The notes: generated by a model from the sequence alone, not told the origin. A DNA stretch of 16,581 nt from Burkholderiales bacterium UBA6064 (GCA_002428895.1 DIYC01000137.1:33020-49600); one strand, 5' to 3'. Counted from the first letter of the stretch, positions 1 to 8,057 are shown. Made by a program: numbers and translations.

Positions 1-963
1 GGTTTTGTATTTTGCCAAATTTGCGGCTTGGCAAAACCAATCGATGGTTAAACGCAACCCATCTTGAAGGCTAAACTTGGGCTTAAATCCAGTTAAAGCA
101 TGAATTTTAGTGTTGTCGCACCACAAACGATGCACCTCCGATTTTTCTGGGCGAATGCGTTGCTCATCCAAAATAAATTCAACATCGCTGGCCATGATGT
201 CGCGAATTAAATGCAAGGTATCGTGCACTGAAATTTCATAATTTGAACCAATATTCACTGTTTCGCCCACGGCCTTGTCGCAATTGGCCAATTCAATAAA
301 CCCACGACAGGTGTCCGTCACATAATTAAAATCGCGCGTGGGCGACACATCGCCCAATTGAATTTTCTTTTTGCCTGCTGCAATTTGGGTAATGATGGTA
401 GGAATAACCGCCCGTGCCGACTGCCTTGGGCCATAGGTATTAAAGGGGCGCACCACCGTCACGGGTAAATTAAACGCATTGTAAAAACTCATGGCCATAG
501 CATCTGCAGCAATTTTCGACGCACTGTAAGGGGACTGGGGCTGCAACGGATGTTTTTCATCGATGGGTACATACTGTGCCGTGCCATACACCTCGCTGGT
601 CGATGTGTGTACAACACGCTGACAGCCATTTTCTAACGCAGCCTGACAAATGTTTAAGATGCCTTTAATGTTGGTGTCGACATAACTATCGGGTGCCACA
701 TACGAGTACGGTATCGCAATTAAAGCGGCCAGGTGATAAATGGTATCAACACCTTGGGTAATGTGCTTGCAGTAATGCGGGTCGCGAATATCGCCGTTTA
801 AAACTTCAATGTCTTTTTTGCAATTGACATCTTCTAGCCAACCCCAATAGTTGAATGAATTGTATTGTGACAAGGCTTTAACCTGATGACCTTGTTGCAC
901 CAACAACTCGGTTAAATGTGAACCGATAAAGCCGTCGGCGCCGGTGATTAAAATTTTACTCAT
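1..963 (-). CDS. legB: LegB-type NAD-dependent nucleotide-sugar 4,6-dehydratase (3' end cut by window)
   Basis: This is an extended short-chain dehydrogenase/reductase that should oxidise C4 and remove the C6 hydroxyl of a UDP- or GDP-linked N-acetylhexosamine, the first committed step of legionaminic acid synthesis. I translated it by hand from ATG 963; the frame stays open for 321 codons to base 1, so the stop lies beyond the window. The family is usually about 330 residues, so little is missing. Visible features are the Rossmann motif TGADGFIG (7-14), HLAAL near 77-81, TSEVYG (122-127), the catalytic YSASK (146-150), RPFNTYGPRQSAR, and QRIRPEKSEV near the end. The long conserved stretch around IAIPYSYVAPDSYVDTNIKG matches my memory of LegB rather than RmlB or GMD. 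It starts 13 bases after the previous stop, and the AGG of a weak ribosome site overlaps that TAG stop. The substrate (UDP or GDP form) cannot be told from sequence. Confidence 0.86.
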   Translation of the reverse strand, partial: MSKILITGADGFIGSHLTELLVQQGHQVKALSQYNSFNYWGWLEDVNCKKDIEVLNGDIRDPHYCKHITQGVDTIYHLAALIAIPYSYVAPDSYVDTNIKGILNICQAALENGCQRVVHTSTSEVYGTAQYVPIDEKHPLQPQSPYSASKIAADAMAMSFYNAFNLPVTVVRPFNTYGPRQSARAVIPTIITQIAAGKKKIQLGDVSPTRDFNYVTDTCRGFIELANCDKAVGETVNIGSNYEISVHDTLHLIRDIMASDVEFILDEQRIRPEKSEVHRLWCDNTKIHALTGFKPKFSLQDGLRLTIDWFCQAANLAKYKT

Positions 964-976
964 GATCGATTACAAC

Positions 977-2482
977 CTAGGCATAACAATTGGATACGAA
1001 TTGCTGTTCGAGATTTTTTTCCTGTTCAACAAAACACTGATTTTCATGTTGATCTAAAGACACAATTAATTGTTCAAACTCTTGCATAAATTCTTGCTGA
1101 TCTTGCGGGTTGTTCGACACAACACCCGTTGCAATACCCACACAGTTATTCAACGTTCGTTTTGATAATTTGCCAGCAAACCAATCGACACTATCTTGAC
1201 TATTAAACCGCCAATTTTTAGTGTCATAAAAAAAACCACCTGAGCCAAAAGTAGAACATAAATCACCAATACCTGGTGCCCCTTTAAACCAAGGTTGGCC
1301 AGCGCAACATGTTTTTAAACCCACCAGCGAACGCTCTAAAGCAATGGTGCCCGTAATGGTGATTGGAAATAAAGTAGATTCATACTCTTTGGTCAGCTTA
1401 AACGATAAATCGACAAAAACGCAGCCCAATGCTTGTAGCTGTTTGTAATACGAGATAGACCGATACATGCCCACCCGTGAAACCCCTGTAATGTCTGAAT
1501 AATAAAGCCAACTGGCAGGGTGCTCTTTGTACAAAATAGGGCCACGATACCCTAAACGTCGAATTTCGAGAACAACATCGACGTGATTTGAAAACTGATC
1601 GCCCTCGGGAAATGTGGTGGCTTCAGGTTGATAATGCGCAAAAATAATTGGAAGTTGATTGTGCTGGCTTAACAGTGTTTGTACGTGCAATGCAGTTTGG
1701 CAAGTTTGTTTGTAATAAGCCAAGGCTGCCCGTTGCTGAAACAATAAGGCTCTGAATGTGGATGGCGAGTAATACAAATAAGGGTCTACCTGAAACGCCT
1801 TATTACCCAACACCACTTGCAGACCTTGCTTCATGCTGCGCTTTAAGCCATGTACATATATTTTGTACATGGCATACGCAAAACTTAAGGTTTTTCGGTT
1901 TGGCTTTTCATTGTGCGCGGGGGGTTTATGGGACAAATAACGATCACGAAAAGCCAGCACGTCTTCTTTTAAGTCACGCGTTGAAATCACATGCCCCAAT
2001 ATTTGACGATCTTGAATCGATTGGTGTTGTACCATCGGCACCAATCGCCCATTGCTGCCAAACAAAGACCCATATAAATGAATTTGTTTAACCCCCGCAA
2101 CCTGACAAGCCACTTCAAGCAAAGCGTATTCAACATGGTGGGTAATGCTGCTAAAAAAAATCGCATTTCTAATGTTTAAAGCACGTAATTGGTGCACTAA
2201 ATTTTGCACTTTCAGCAAAGCCTCGTGCCGAAACAACTCATACTGGGCAGCCTCGCCAATCCAACGGTTCCAAATAGGTTCCCAAAAACTCAGTTTGCGA
2301 CGAATAAGCGCTAACTGATCAAGACAATTCAAATCACTTAAGGTATTGGGCACAACCATTGACTGTTGTTGATGATCGACCCAATATTCAAAACGATCGT
2401 TCTCATACACAACAAACCGTTCATCTTGGGCATAACGTTGGCTTAAAATTGGATACATACCCAGCAATAAAATTTTAGCCAT
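977..2482 (-). CDS. Capsule polysaccharide biosynthesis/export-like protein, putative glycosyltransferase
   Basis: This is a 501-residue protein with no signal peptide or clear membrane span. The C-terminal half resembles the capsule polysaccharide biosynthesis (KpsC/KpsS-like) superfamily: HYQPEATTFPEGD at 283-295, YKEHPAS at 318-324, and TITGTIALERSLVGLKT at 375-391, which looks like the nucleotide-sugar-binding turn of GT-B enzymes. The N-terminal half (1-240) begins with a Rossmann-like strand, KILLLGMYPI, and is otherwise unrecognised. ATG 2482 lies 6 bases after the preceding stop, with an AAAGG site upstream. Its place after pseI and before legB suggests that it transfers a nonulosonic acid or helps assemble the glycan, but this comes from context only. 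It could instead act on capsule or LPS. I do not recognise it as Maf: the length and motifs differ from flagellin Maf glycosyltransferases. Confidence 0.62.
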   Translation of the reverse strand: MAKILLLGMYPILSQRYAQDERFVVYENDRFEYWVDHQQQSMVVPNTLSDLNCLDQLALIRRKLSFWEPIWNRWIGEAAQYELFRHEALLKVQNLVHQLRALNIRNAIFFSSITHHVEYALLEVACQVAGVKQIHLYGSLFGSNGRLVPMVQHQSIQDRQILGHVISTRDLKEDVLAFRDRYLSHKPPAHNEKPNRKTLSFAYAMYKIYVHGLKRSMKQGLQVVLGNKAFQVDPYLYYSPSTFRALLFQQRAALAYYKQTCQTALHVQTLLSQHNQLPIIFAHYQPEATTFPEGDQFSNHVDVVLEIRRLGYRGPILYKEHPASWLYYSDITGVSRVGMYRSISYYKQLQALGCVFVDLSFKLTKEYESTLFPITITGTIALERSLVGLKTCCAGQPWFKGAPGIGDLCSTFGSGGFFYDTKNWRFNSQDSVDWFAGKLSKRTLNNCVGIATGVVSNNPQDQQEFMQEFEQLIVSLDQHENQCFVEQEKNLEQQFVSNCYA

Positions 2483-2488
2483 TCGAGT

Positions 2489-3856
2489 TTAAGCCTTTTG
2501 TGTGGATAAAAAAGTCTGTTCAAAAAATTGCCGAATTCGATCGCCCGCCAAGCCATCGGCATTACCCAAATAGTTTGCCAGCAATTGATCCACCTGATTA
2601 CGTAAAGGCAAGGATTGGCTGGATAAACAGAAATCTAATTTTTGCAAAAACTCAGAAGAGCTACGTGCAATCTCAACACAACCATACCAATTAAATAAAT
2701 AGGGTTGCATGGCCTCTTCGTTAAAACCTAAGTAAGGGGTGAGGGCAGGTACACCCACGGCCACGGCCTCAACCAAGGCTGTGGTATTAAAACCAATTAC
2801 CACATCGGCCTCGCGATACAAATTCATATCGGGGTTGCCATGAATCATTTGAATATTTTTATTGTGTGCATCTAAGGCTTGGGCACCATACACACCGCTT
2901 GGTTTGCCTTTAACAATCAGCCGCACCTCTTGTTTTTGATTCACATACTGAACCAATAATTCCCAAATTTGTTTGGATAAATTACCCCAATCAAACGGCG
3001 TGATTTGCCCGCCTTGCGAGGGCATAAATGAGTTACCAAAATAAGGCAAACCCGCCGTGTCACTAATGGCAAAATACAAAATAGTTTTTTGTGTTTTACT
3101 TTTTGGCTGTTCGGTTAACGCTTTGCGCAGCCTCAGCAATTTGCAAGATCGCCCTTGACCAACCTGATGAATTTGGTGAGTACTCACAACGCCAGAATCT
3201 AACAAAATCTGTTGGGTCATCTCGTTATGAACGCCAATCACTGTACCTTCGTAAGTTTTAATAATTTGCTTATACACAAAAGTGGTTTCTTCATTGTATT
3301 TGGGCGTTCGCAAACATTCTTTTAATAGTGTGACAAACGGCAAACCCATTTGAGTAGACACTAATGCAAAATCACGCTGTGCGTGATACACGTGGTTAAA
3401 ATTAATCACGCCAACCAAGCCCAGTTTTTCTTGTAAGGCAACAATCAGCTGGTTTAAAAACGCTCTGTATTGTTCGCGCTGTGCAATAGGTGCAGCATCG
3501 AGCAAGCCGTTGTAATCTTCAATGCCAGCCCCTAAAAAAAACTTACAGGAAAACTTGATAAGCTCACCATCGACAACAAAAAAACGATAGGGTGCAGCGT
3601 TGTTTTGATACGCGGCTTGAATGTCATCAATACCGCCTGGGCTATTAAACACCAAAATAGCAGCTTTGTTATGGGTGGTATTAATACTTAATTCATGCAT
3701 ATTGAATTGCCACAGCCAAACAATGGGCTGAAACCAACCCATTCTATGAAATGCAAAAATTAAATGTTCAAGTACTTGATATTTTTTTTTGAAAATAGCC
3801 TGTTTAATCTTATTGGGTAAAAAACGTTTTGCCAGCTGATGAATCACACTACGCAT
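2489..3856 (-). CDS. Putative GT-B-fold glycosyltransferase of surface carbohydrate synthesis
   Basis: This 455-residue protein seems to have two Rossmann-like domains. The first carries AAILVFNSPGG (65-75). The second carries VRLIVKGKPSGVYG (311-324) and then the strongest motif, GNPDMNLYREADVVIGFNTT running to GVP at 370. That pattern (an 'adviigfnSta..Ea...GvP' block) is typical of the donor site of GT-B glycosyltransferases and of related LPS or teichoic acid polymerases. The C-terminal LANYLGNADGLAGDRI (427-441) resembles the ending often seen in such proteins. I see no signal peptide or transmembrane segment. The start is well supported: GAGGTG at 3864-3869 lies 7 bases before ATG 3856. 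The gene overlaps the end of pseI by 8 bases, so the two are probably translated together. It is a good candidate for transferring the pseudaminic acid derivative, but donor and acceptor are inferred from position alone. Confidence 0.62.
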   Translation of the reverse strand: MRSVIHQLAKRFLPNKIKQAIFKKKYQVLEHLIFAFHRMGWFQPIVWLWQFNMHELSINTTHNKAAILVFNSPGGIDDIQAAYQNNAAPYRFFVVDGELIKFSCKFFLGAGIEDYNGLLDAAPIAQREQYRAFLNQLIVALQEKLGLVGVINFNHVYHAQRDFALVSTQMGLPFVTLLKECLRTPKYNEETTFVYKQIIKTYEGTVIGVHNEMTQQILLDSGVVSTHQIHQVGQGRSCKLLRLRKALTEQPKSKTQKTILYFAISDTAGLPYFGNSFMPSQGGQITPFDWGNLSKQIWELLVQYVNQKQEVRLIVKGKPSGVYGAQALDAHNKNIQMIHGNPDMNLYREADVVIGFNTTALVEAVAVGVPALTPYLGFNEEAMQPYLFNWYGCVEIARSSSEFLQKLDFCLSSQSLPLRNQVDQLLANYLGNADGLAGDRIRQFFEQTFLSTQKA

Positions 3857-4916
3857 TCGTCATCACCTCACTAATTAAATCAAGCTGTACAGCTTGCCCA
3901 AAATAAACGGGTTGTTGAACTTGCCGCCCAATTAAACTTTCTTTAAATTTAGGTGGCAAACCGTAACCAGGACGCACACTTCGAATGCAATCTTCGGTAA
4001 TGGTGTCGCCTGCCTTTAAATCTTTAACAAAATACAAAGACCGCCTAAATTTTACATTGTCCAATTCGCTCGTTTTACGCGCATAATTCACTGCGCCCAA
4101 AGCCTTCCAGGCCATCTTGCTGTCTCGGCATAAAGCCGTTAAACCCGCAGGCTCTAATGAAAAGCTATCGTCTGGCCCGCCACCCGTTCGATCTAAGGTA
4201 AAGTGCTTTTCAATGATACAAGCACCCAAGGCTACACTGGCAATTGCGGTTGTATTGTCTAAGGTATGGTCTGACAAGCCAATCACTACCTTAAACTTCT
4301 GCGCCATATCTACAATTGTTTTCAAATTGTATTCTTCGGCTGGTGCAGGATAGCCACTCACACAATGCAAAACTGCCAACTGCTTGCAACCCGCCCCAAG
4401 GGCTGCATCAACCGCTTCTTGTATTTCTTCTTGGTTAGCCATCCCTGTCGAAATAATCATTGGCTTACCGGTTTGCGCAACATACTGAATTAACGGTAAA
4501 TCAATGGCTTCGAAAGAAGCAATTTTATAAGCAGGCGCATTCAAGTCTTCCAATAAATCAACTGCAGTCGTATCAAAAGGGGAACTAAAAATGGTTAAAT
4601 CCAATTGTCGAGCATATTCAAACAAGGGCTTATGCCAAGCCCAGGGCGTATGCGCCCATTGGTATAAATCGTACAATCGTTGCCCTGCCCACAAGCCTGT
4701 TGTAATTTGAAAGTCGGGGGCATCGCAATTTAAGGTAATAGTGTCAGGTGTATAGGTTTGCAACTTAACAGCATCAGCACCACAGGCTTTGGCTTGTTCA
4801 ATAATGCGTTTTGCATTGTCTATTGAACCATTGTGATTGGCAGACATTTCAGCGATCACATAAGGGGGAAAGGCTGGGCCAATTTTTCGTCCATTTATTT
4901 CAATGTCATAATTCAT
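3849..4916 (-). CDS. pseI: Pseudaminic acid synthase (NeuB family)
   Basis: PseI condenses 2,4-diamino-2,4,6-trideoxy-L-altrose (N-acylated) with phosphoenolpyruvate to give pseudaminic acid. The 355-residue product has the NeuB TIM barrel first: VIAEMSANHNG (20-30), KLQTYTPDTITL (51-62), KIASFE (131-136), ISTGMA, LSDHT with His217 and EKHFTLDRTGGGPDDSFSLE with His238. These two histidines match the metal ligands of the family. A C-terminal SAF (antifreeze-like) domain covers about 290-352 (RRSLYFVKDLKAGDTI, IRSVRPGYGLPPK). The start is ATG 4916, which overlaps the formyltransferase stop by 11 bases and follows a GAG-containing site. A frame-extended start at 4994 would add 26 hydrophobic residues not found in the family. 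The NHNG motif and overall similarity favour PseI over the legionaminic or sialic acid synthases, and the neighbouring pse genes agree. Confidence 0.94.
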   Translation of the reverse strand: MNYDIEINGRKIGPAFPPYVIAEMSANHNGSIDNAKRIIEQAKACGADAVKLQTYTPDTITLNCDAPDFQITTGLWAGQRLYDLYQWAHTPWAWHKPLFEYARQLDLTIFSSPFDTTAVDLLEDLNAPAYKIASFEAIDLPLIQYVAQTGKPMIISTGMANQEEIQEAVDAALGAGCKQLAVLHCVSGYPAPAEEYNLKTIVDMAQKFKVVIGLSDHTLDNTTAIASVALGACIIEKHFTLDRTGGGPDDSFSLEPAGLTALCRDSKMAWKALGAVNYARKTSELDNVKFRRSLYFVKDLKAGDTITEDCIRSVRPGYGLPPKFKESLIGRQVQQPVYFGQAVQLDLISEVMTNA

Positions 4917-5553
4917 CAATTTTCTCGAGTCGTAAACTGTATTTAAAACCTTGATATTCAAAAAATGCAGGAAAACGATTAGGATCGCAAACACGAATTA
5001 AATCAAACTGCTCAGCAAGGCTTTTTATTGGGTCAATTTTGCTGTGTTGCGGTGTTCTGCGTGAATAGTAAGTTGCCCCTTCCGTGTTTGTTTGTTCTAC
5101 GGGTTGTATCGTTTTAAAATGTTGTACTGCATATTCAATCAGATCAAGTTCAGCTTGAAAAAGTAACGCATTGATTTCATCCCACAAAGCATGCTTGGGA
5201 ATTTGCACCTGTACTTTTTTCCAAATAGGCCCAGCATCAAGTTGATCTACTGCCTCAATTAAAGAAAGTGTAAAAAAAGCGGCACCTTGTGATATTTCCC
5301 AAATATGAGGACTCCAACCCCGCCCATTGGGTAAATCGCTCGCATGAAGCACTAAACAAGCCGTGTATCTTGATCGTTCATGTTCTCGAATCAATTCAGA
5401 ACATGAAACTAAAAACAGAACATCGCCCCCTTTAACGTCCTCTTTTTGATGCACCAATTGAACAACGTGCTGCTGACCCAATATATTGGGTAATTTTTTT
5501 AAATAAGGCACCACTGGGTGATTTGGATCAGAGCACAACACTGTAACGTTCAC
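4906..5553 (-). CDS. Nucleotide-sugar N-formyltransferase, probably replacing PseH
   Basis: This 215-residue protein of the formyltransferase family would move a formyl group from N10-formyl-tetrahydrofolate to an amino sugar. It is far shorter than methionyl-tRNA formyltransferase (about 315) and lacks its C-terminal domain. The core motif is LHASDLPNGRGWSPHIWEI (69-87) with the catalytic His70, followed by DQLDAGPIW with Asp106, the usual DxG aspartate. The Asn normally two residues before the His is Val68 here. The end (YYSRRTPQHSKID, about 162-174, then PAFFEYQGFKYSL) resembles sugar formyltransferases that use dTDP- or UDP-amino sugars. It starts at GTG 5553, overlapping the pseG stop as GTGA. 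Lying between pseG and pseI in a locus without a PseH acetyltransferase, it most likely formylates the 4-amino group of UDP-4-amino-4,6-dideoxy-L-AltNAc, which becomes the 7-amino group of pseudaminic acid. A PseJ-type enzyme is the closest concept I know, but I did not assign the name. Confidence 0.84.
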   Translation of the reverse strand: MNVTVLCSDPNHPVVPYLKKLPNILGQQHVVQLVHQKEDVKGGDVLFLVSCSELIREHERSRYTACLVLHASDLPNGRGWSPHIWEISQGAAFFTLSLIEAVDQLDAGPIWKKVQVQIPKHALWDEINALLFQAELDLIEYAVQHFKTIQPVEQTNTEGATYYSRRTPQHSKIDPIKSLAEQFDLIRVCDPNRFPAFFEYQGFKYSLRLEKIDEL

Positions 5554-6647
5554 GCATGCACCGCACTAAAAAACTTTAAAACAAACGCGGCACCCTGCCC
5601 CTGTGTCACCTGGCTAGCGGCTTCAATCATTTGAATCAGCTTGCTTTGTGTTTGGCCTACTGTTAACAGATTATTTATTTCACCTGTTAGTGTGTTTAAA
5701 TCAACTAGAGTGGCAATTCCTTTTTGGTTTAACGCCTTGGCAATCGCCAATTGATTCTCAGCCAGTACAAACATGAACGTCGGCAAGCCTAAGCAACAAC
5801 GTTCCCAAGACGTGCTTCCTGCTGCACCAATGGCCAAGTCACTTTCTGACATCAGTTGTGCCATGTTGTCGACGCCAACCAAAACTTCCGTTTTAAATCG
5901 CATGTTCTGTGCTTGTTGTTTTACTTGGCTTAAATAGGGAGCACTGGCACCCATCACGACCTTCATTTGAATTTCTTCTGAAAACTGACACGTATTTAGA
6001 CAAGCTAAAATTTTCTCGGTCATGTTATTTTTGTCAACACCGCCTAATGTCACCAAAATCTGCTGCAGGCTTGGCTTTAACAGTCGCCTGTTTAAACTCC
6101 CCTCGCGATACTGCGCAAACTCGGGCCGCAACAAAGCATAGTGGGGGCCAATCAGTAACTGCGCTTTTTTTGGAACGAGTGCCTGGTAATCTGCTGGTGT
6201 TCTACCTAAGTTTTGATCGAGCAACACGTCGCAATCGTGCTCCCGATCAGCCAAATCATCAATTACAAACAAACGGTGATAACACGCTGCAACCGCTTGC
6301 TGCCAATGAATGTCTAAAGCATAGTGATCAAGTACCAACCAATCAAACACTTGGCCCTGTAATAAATCGTTGGTGTGTTGTGCATCGGTTTGCCAGTCAA
6401 CTTCTAACCAAGATGCATATTTGGGTTGTGTTGGTAATTGTTTTACCAACGGGCTTACGGCTTCAGGCAATTGTTTCACTTCAAAACCGCGTTGTGCAAT
6501 CAAGTAAATTAAATGACCTTGCAAAGGGCGACACACAAACACACAGACCGCCCCTTGTTCACGCAGTGCGCTGGCTAAGGTTAAACAACGCATCACATGA
6601 CCAGTGCCTATTTCAATCGACGCATCGACACGGAAAGCAACTTGCAC
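5550..6647 (-). CDS. pseG: UDP-2,4-diacylamido-2,4,6-trideoxy-beta-L-altropyranose hydrolase
   Basis: PseG cleaves UDP from the N-acylated L-altrose sugar and hands the free sugar to PseI. It is a GT-B-like hydrolase: the N-terminal loop IGTGHVMRCLTLA carries His17, and the C-terminal donor site has LVTLGGVDKNN and AIGAAGSTSWERCCLGLPT. I chose GTG 6647 because the protein then begins MQVAFRVDAS and the catalytic histidine falls at residue 17, its position in C. jejuni PseG as I recall it. AGGTG lies 7 bases upstream and overlaps the hisF TAG stop. ATG 6668 is the alternative; it adds seven residues with no family counterpart and would overlap hisF by 11 bases. Length is 365 residues against the family's usual 275-360 or more. 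The stop overlaps the formyltransferase start as GTGA. Since the preceding enzyme is probably a formyltransferase, its true substrate may be the 4-formamido sugar. Confidence 0.9.
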   Translation of the reverse strand: MQVAFRVDASIEIGTGHVMRCLTLASALREQGAVCVFVCRPLQGHLIYLIAQRGFEVKQLPEAVSPLVKQLPTQPKYASWLEVDWQTDAQHTNDLLQGQVFDWLVLDHYALDIHWQQAVAACYHRLFVIDDLADREHDCDVLLDQNLGRTPADYQALVPKKAQLLIGPHYALLRPEFAQYREGSLNRRLLKPSLQQILVTLGGVDKNNMTEKILACLNTCQFSEEIQMKVVMGASAPYLSQVKQQAQNMRFKTEVLVGVDNMAQLMSESDLAIGAAGSTSWERCCLGLPTFMFVLAENQLAIAKALNQKGIATLVDLNTLTGEINNLLTVGQTQSKLIQMIEAASQVTQGQGAAFVLKFFSAVHA

Positions 6648-6654
6648 TGTTTCA

Positions 6655-6659
6655 CACCT
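6655..6659 (-). promoter_or_regulatory. Ribosome binding site deciding the pseG start (AGGTG)
   Basis: AGGTG lies 7 bases before GTG 6647 and shares bases with the hisF stop codon TAG. It supports the GTG start over the upstream ATG 6668, which lies before this site. Confidence 0.6.
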
Positions 6660-7428
6660 AATCAACATAAGCCTTTCGTACAGGTATCCCCGCAGCTTGC
6701 ATCGCTACTTTCATTTGCGCTGGTGTCTGCTCTGTAAAATGAAAAATACTTGCAGCTGCCACCGCAGAAGCACCAGCCTGCTTAACCGCGTCAATCATGT
6801 GCTGGGCACAGCCAGCCCCGCCAGATGCAATAACAGGAATTGAAACAGCTTGTGATACGGTCTCAATCAACCCCAAGTCGTAGCCCTTCATCGTCCCATC
6901 GCGCTCAATTGATGTTAATAAAATTTCACCTGCACCTAAATCTTCTACTTGTTTAGCCCAATCCAGCACACTAATCGATTCTGATTTTTGACCTGCTTGG
7001 CTGAAACAAGTCCAAATTCCTTTTTCTTGTTGGCGCACATCAATACTGACCACCACACATTGTTGGCCATGTTTTTTTGCAATTTCTTTAATTAAGGAAG
7101 GGTTATCATATACCGCTGAATTTAAACAAACTTTGTCTGCCCCAACGCGCAATAAATGCTGAACCTGCTCGGCCCGCTGAACACCCCCGCCCACAGTAAA
7201 GGGCACAAAGCAATCACTCGAAAAATCAGCAACAGATTCATAATCTGGGGATTCGTTATTCCCTGTCGCGACAATATCAACAAGGATTAATTCGTCAACT
7301 TCCCGCTGGTTATAAACACGAATTGCTGGTAAAACCGGGCCCACTCGACGCCAGCTATCAAAACTTACACCTTTTACCAAACCAAAATGTTTCCACAATA
7401 AAGTTGGAATTACACGAACTTTTAACAT
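6658..7428 (-). CDS. hisF: HisF paralogue serving as ammonia-delivery subunit of the amidotransferase system
   Basis: This is a 256-residue TIM barrel of the imidazole-glycerol-phosphate synthase HisF family. It starts at ATG 7428, overlapping hisH by 7 bases; counted from there it lines up with Thermotoga maritima HisF. The barrel phosphate loops remain (FTVGGGV at 78-83, ASGGAG at 201-206, AASIFHF), as does Asp130 (SID). The catalytic acid Asp11 is missing: the segment reads VIPTLLWKHFGLVKG with Leu at 11, where true HisF has CLDV. The residues known to form the ammonia gate are present at Arg5, Glu46, Lys99 and Glu168 (Glu167 in T. maritima). This fits the HisF2 proteins of O-antigen and nonulosonate loci, thought to pass ammonia from HisH to a WbpG/PseA-type amidotransferase. 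A role in histidine synthesis is unlikely given the lost residue and the setting. The extended start at 7506 has no counterpart in the family. Confidence 0.88.
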   Translation of the reverse strand: MLKVRVIPTLLWKHFGLVKGVSFDSWRRVGPVLPAIRVYNQREVDELILVDIVATGNNESPDYESVADFSSDCFVPFTVGGGVQRAEQVQHLLRVGADKVCLNSAVYDNPSLIKEIAKKHGQQCVVVSIDVRQQEKGIWTCFSQAGQKSESISVLDWAKQVEDLGAGEILLTSIERDGTMKGYDLGLIETVSQAVSIPVIASGGAGCAQHMIDAVKQAGASAVAAASIFHFTEQTPAQMKVAMQAAGIPVRKAYVD

Positions 7429-8057
7429 GTGTAATTTGCCATAAAGTTTTTCAACATTTTGAAGCCAGCACGCGAACTTTTTTCGGGGTGAAATTGCGTA
7501 CCCCAAACATTTTCATGTTTAATGACTACAGGTATTTTCACATCATAATCCACAACAGCTAAAACATGATTAGGGTTATCTGCAATAAAGCCATAGCTAT
7601 GAACAAAATAAAAATCTGTGCCTGACGGAATACCTTTAAGTAGCCCTATTTCAGTTTGAACTAAAATACTATTCCAACCTACATGTGGAATACGCTGATT
7701 AACACCAAGCGCTTTTAAACTAGTTACACAGCCAGGAATTAAACCCAACCCTGGGGTATCAGCAACCGAGTCAGCACCCTCTTTGCCAAAACTTGCCAAA
7801 AGCTGCATTCCTAAACAAATACCCAATAATGGCTTTTTTTCAGAAACTACAGCGACTTGAATTAGCTCAGTCCAACCACCCTCGTCTAGCAATTTCTTAC
7901 ATTCTGTAAAACCGCCAACACCAGGCAGAATAAGAGCATCTACTTGACCTATTTCAGTTGCATTTGACAATGAAATATAATTTGCACCTAAGACATCAAG
8001 TGCACCGCAAACCGAACCCAGATTGCCTACACCGTAATTAATAACACCTATTTTCAC
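7422..8057 (-). CDS. hisH: HisH paralogue, glutaminase subunit
   Basis: This is a class I glutamine amidotransferase of 211 residues that releases ammonia from glutamine. The full triad is visible: Cys81 in GICLGMQLL, and His190 and Glu192 in GTQFHPEKSS. The oxyanion-strand region PGVGGF (45-50) and the HisH signature PHVGWN (124-129) are also present. It starts at GTG 8057, two bases after the amidotransferase stop, with an AGAG site upstream, and overlaps hisF by 7 bases. In WbpG/HisH2/HisF2 systems of O-antigen synthesis this enzyme supplies ammonia for acetamidino groups; the same job is likely here. Sampled GC is about 39%, lower than most of the window. A primary role in histidine synthesis is possible in principle, but there are no other his genes nearby. 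Confidence 0.9.
   Translation of the reverse strand: MKIGVINYGVGNLGSVCGALDVLGANYISLSNATEIGQVDALILPGVGGFTECKKLLDEGGWTELIQVAVVSEKKPLLGICLGMQLLASFGKEGADSVADTPGLGLIPGCVTSLKALGVNQRIPHVGWNSILVQTEIGLLKGIPSGTDFYFVHSYGFIADNPNHVLAVVDYDVKIPVVIKHENVWGTQFHPEKSSRAGFKMLKNFMANYTC

Noticed and set aside
1756..2091. Plus-strand open frame of 111 codons
   Set aside because: Shadow of the capsule-type gene; no ribosome site or family resemblance.
4917..4994. Upstream start for pseI giving a hydrophobic N-terminus like a signal segment
   Set aside because: It is the other frame of the formyltransferase end; the family begins near ATG 4916, which has its own ribosome site.
4906..5553. Methionyl-tRNA formyltransferase
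   Set aside because: It is too short, lacks the C-terminal tRNA-binding domain, and has sugar-formyltransferase-like motifs and context.
5909..6661. A 250-codon open frame on the plus strand opposite pseG
   Set aside because: It has no recognisable motif, is rich in residues typical of antisense translation, and lies wholly across the well-supported pseG.
7429..7506. Upstream start for hisF adding 26 residues
   Set aside because: It reads through the end of hisH; with ATG 7428 the numbering matches HisF, including Arg5, Lys99 and Asp130.
6658..8057. hisH and hisF as part of a histidine operon
   Set aside because: No other his genes are nearby, HisF lacks Asp11, and a PP-loop amidotransferase is adjacent, as in WbpG systems.
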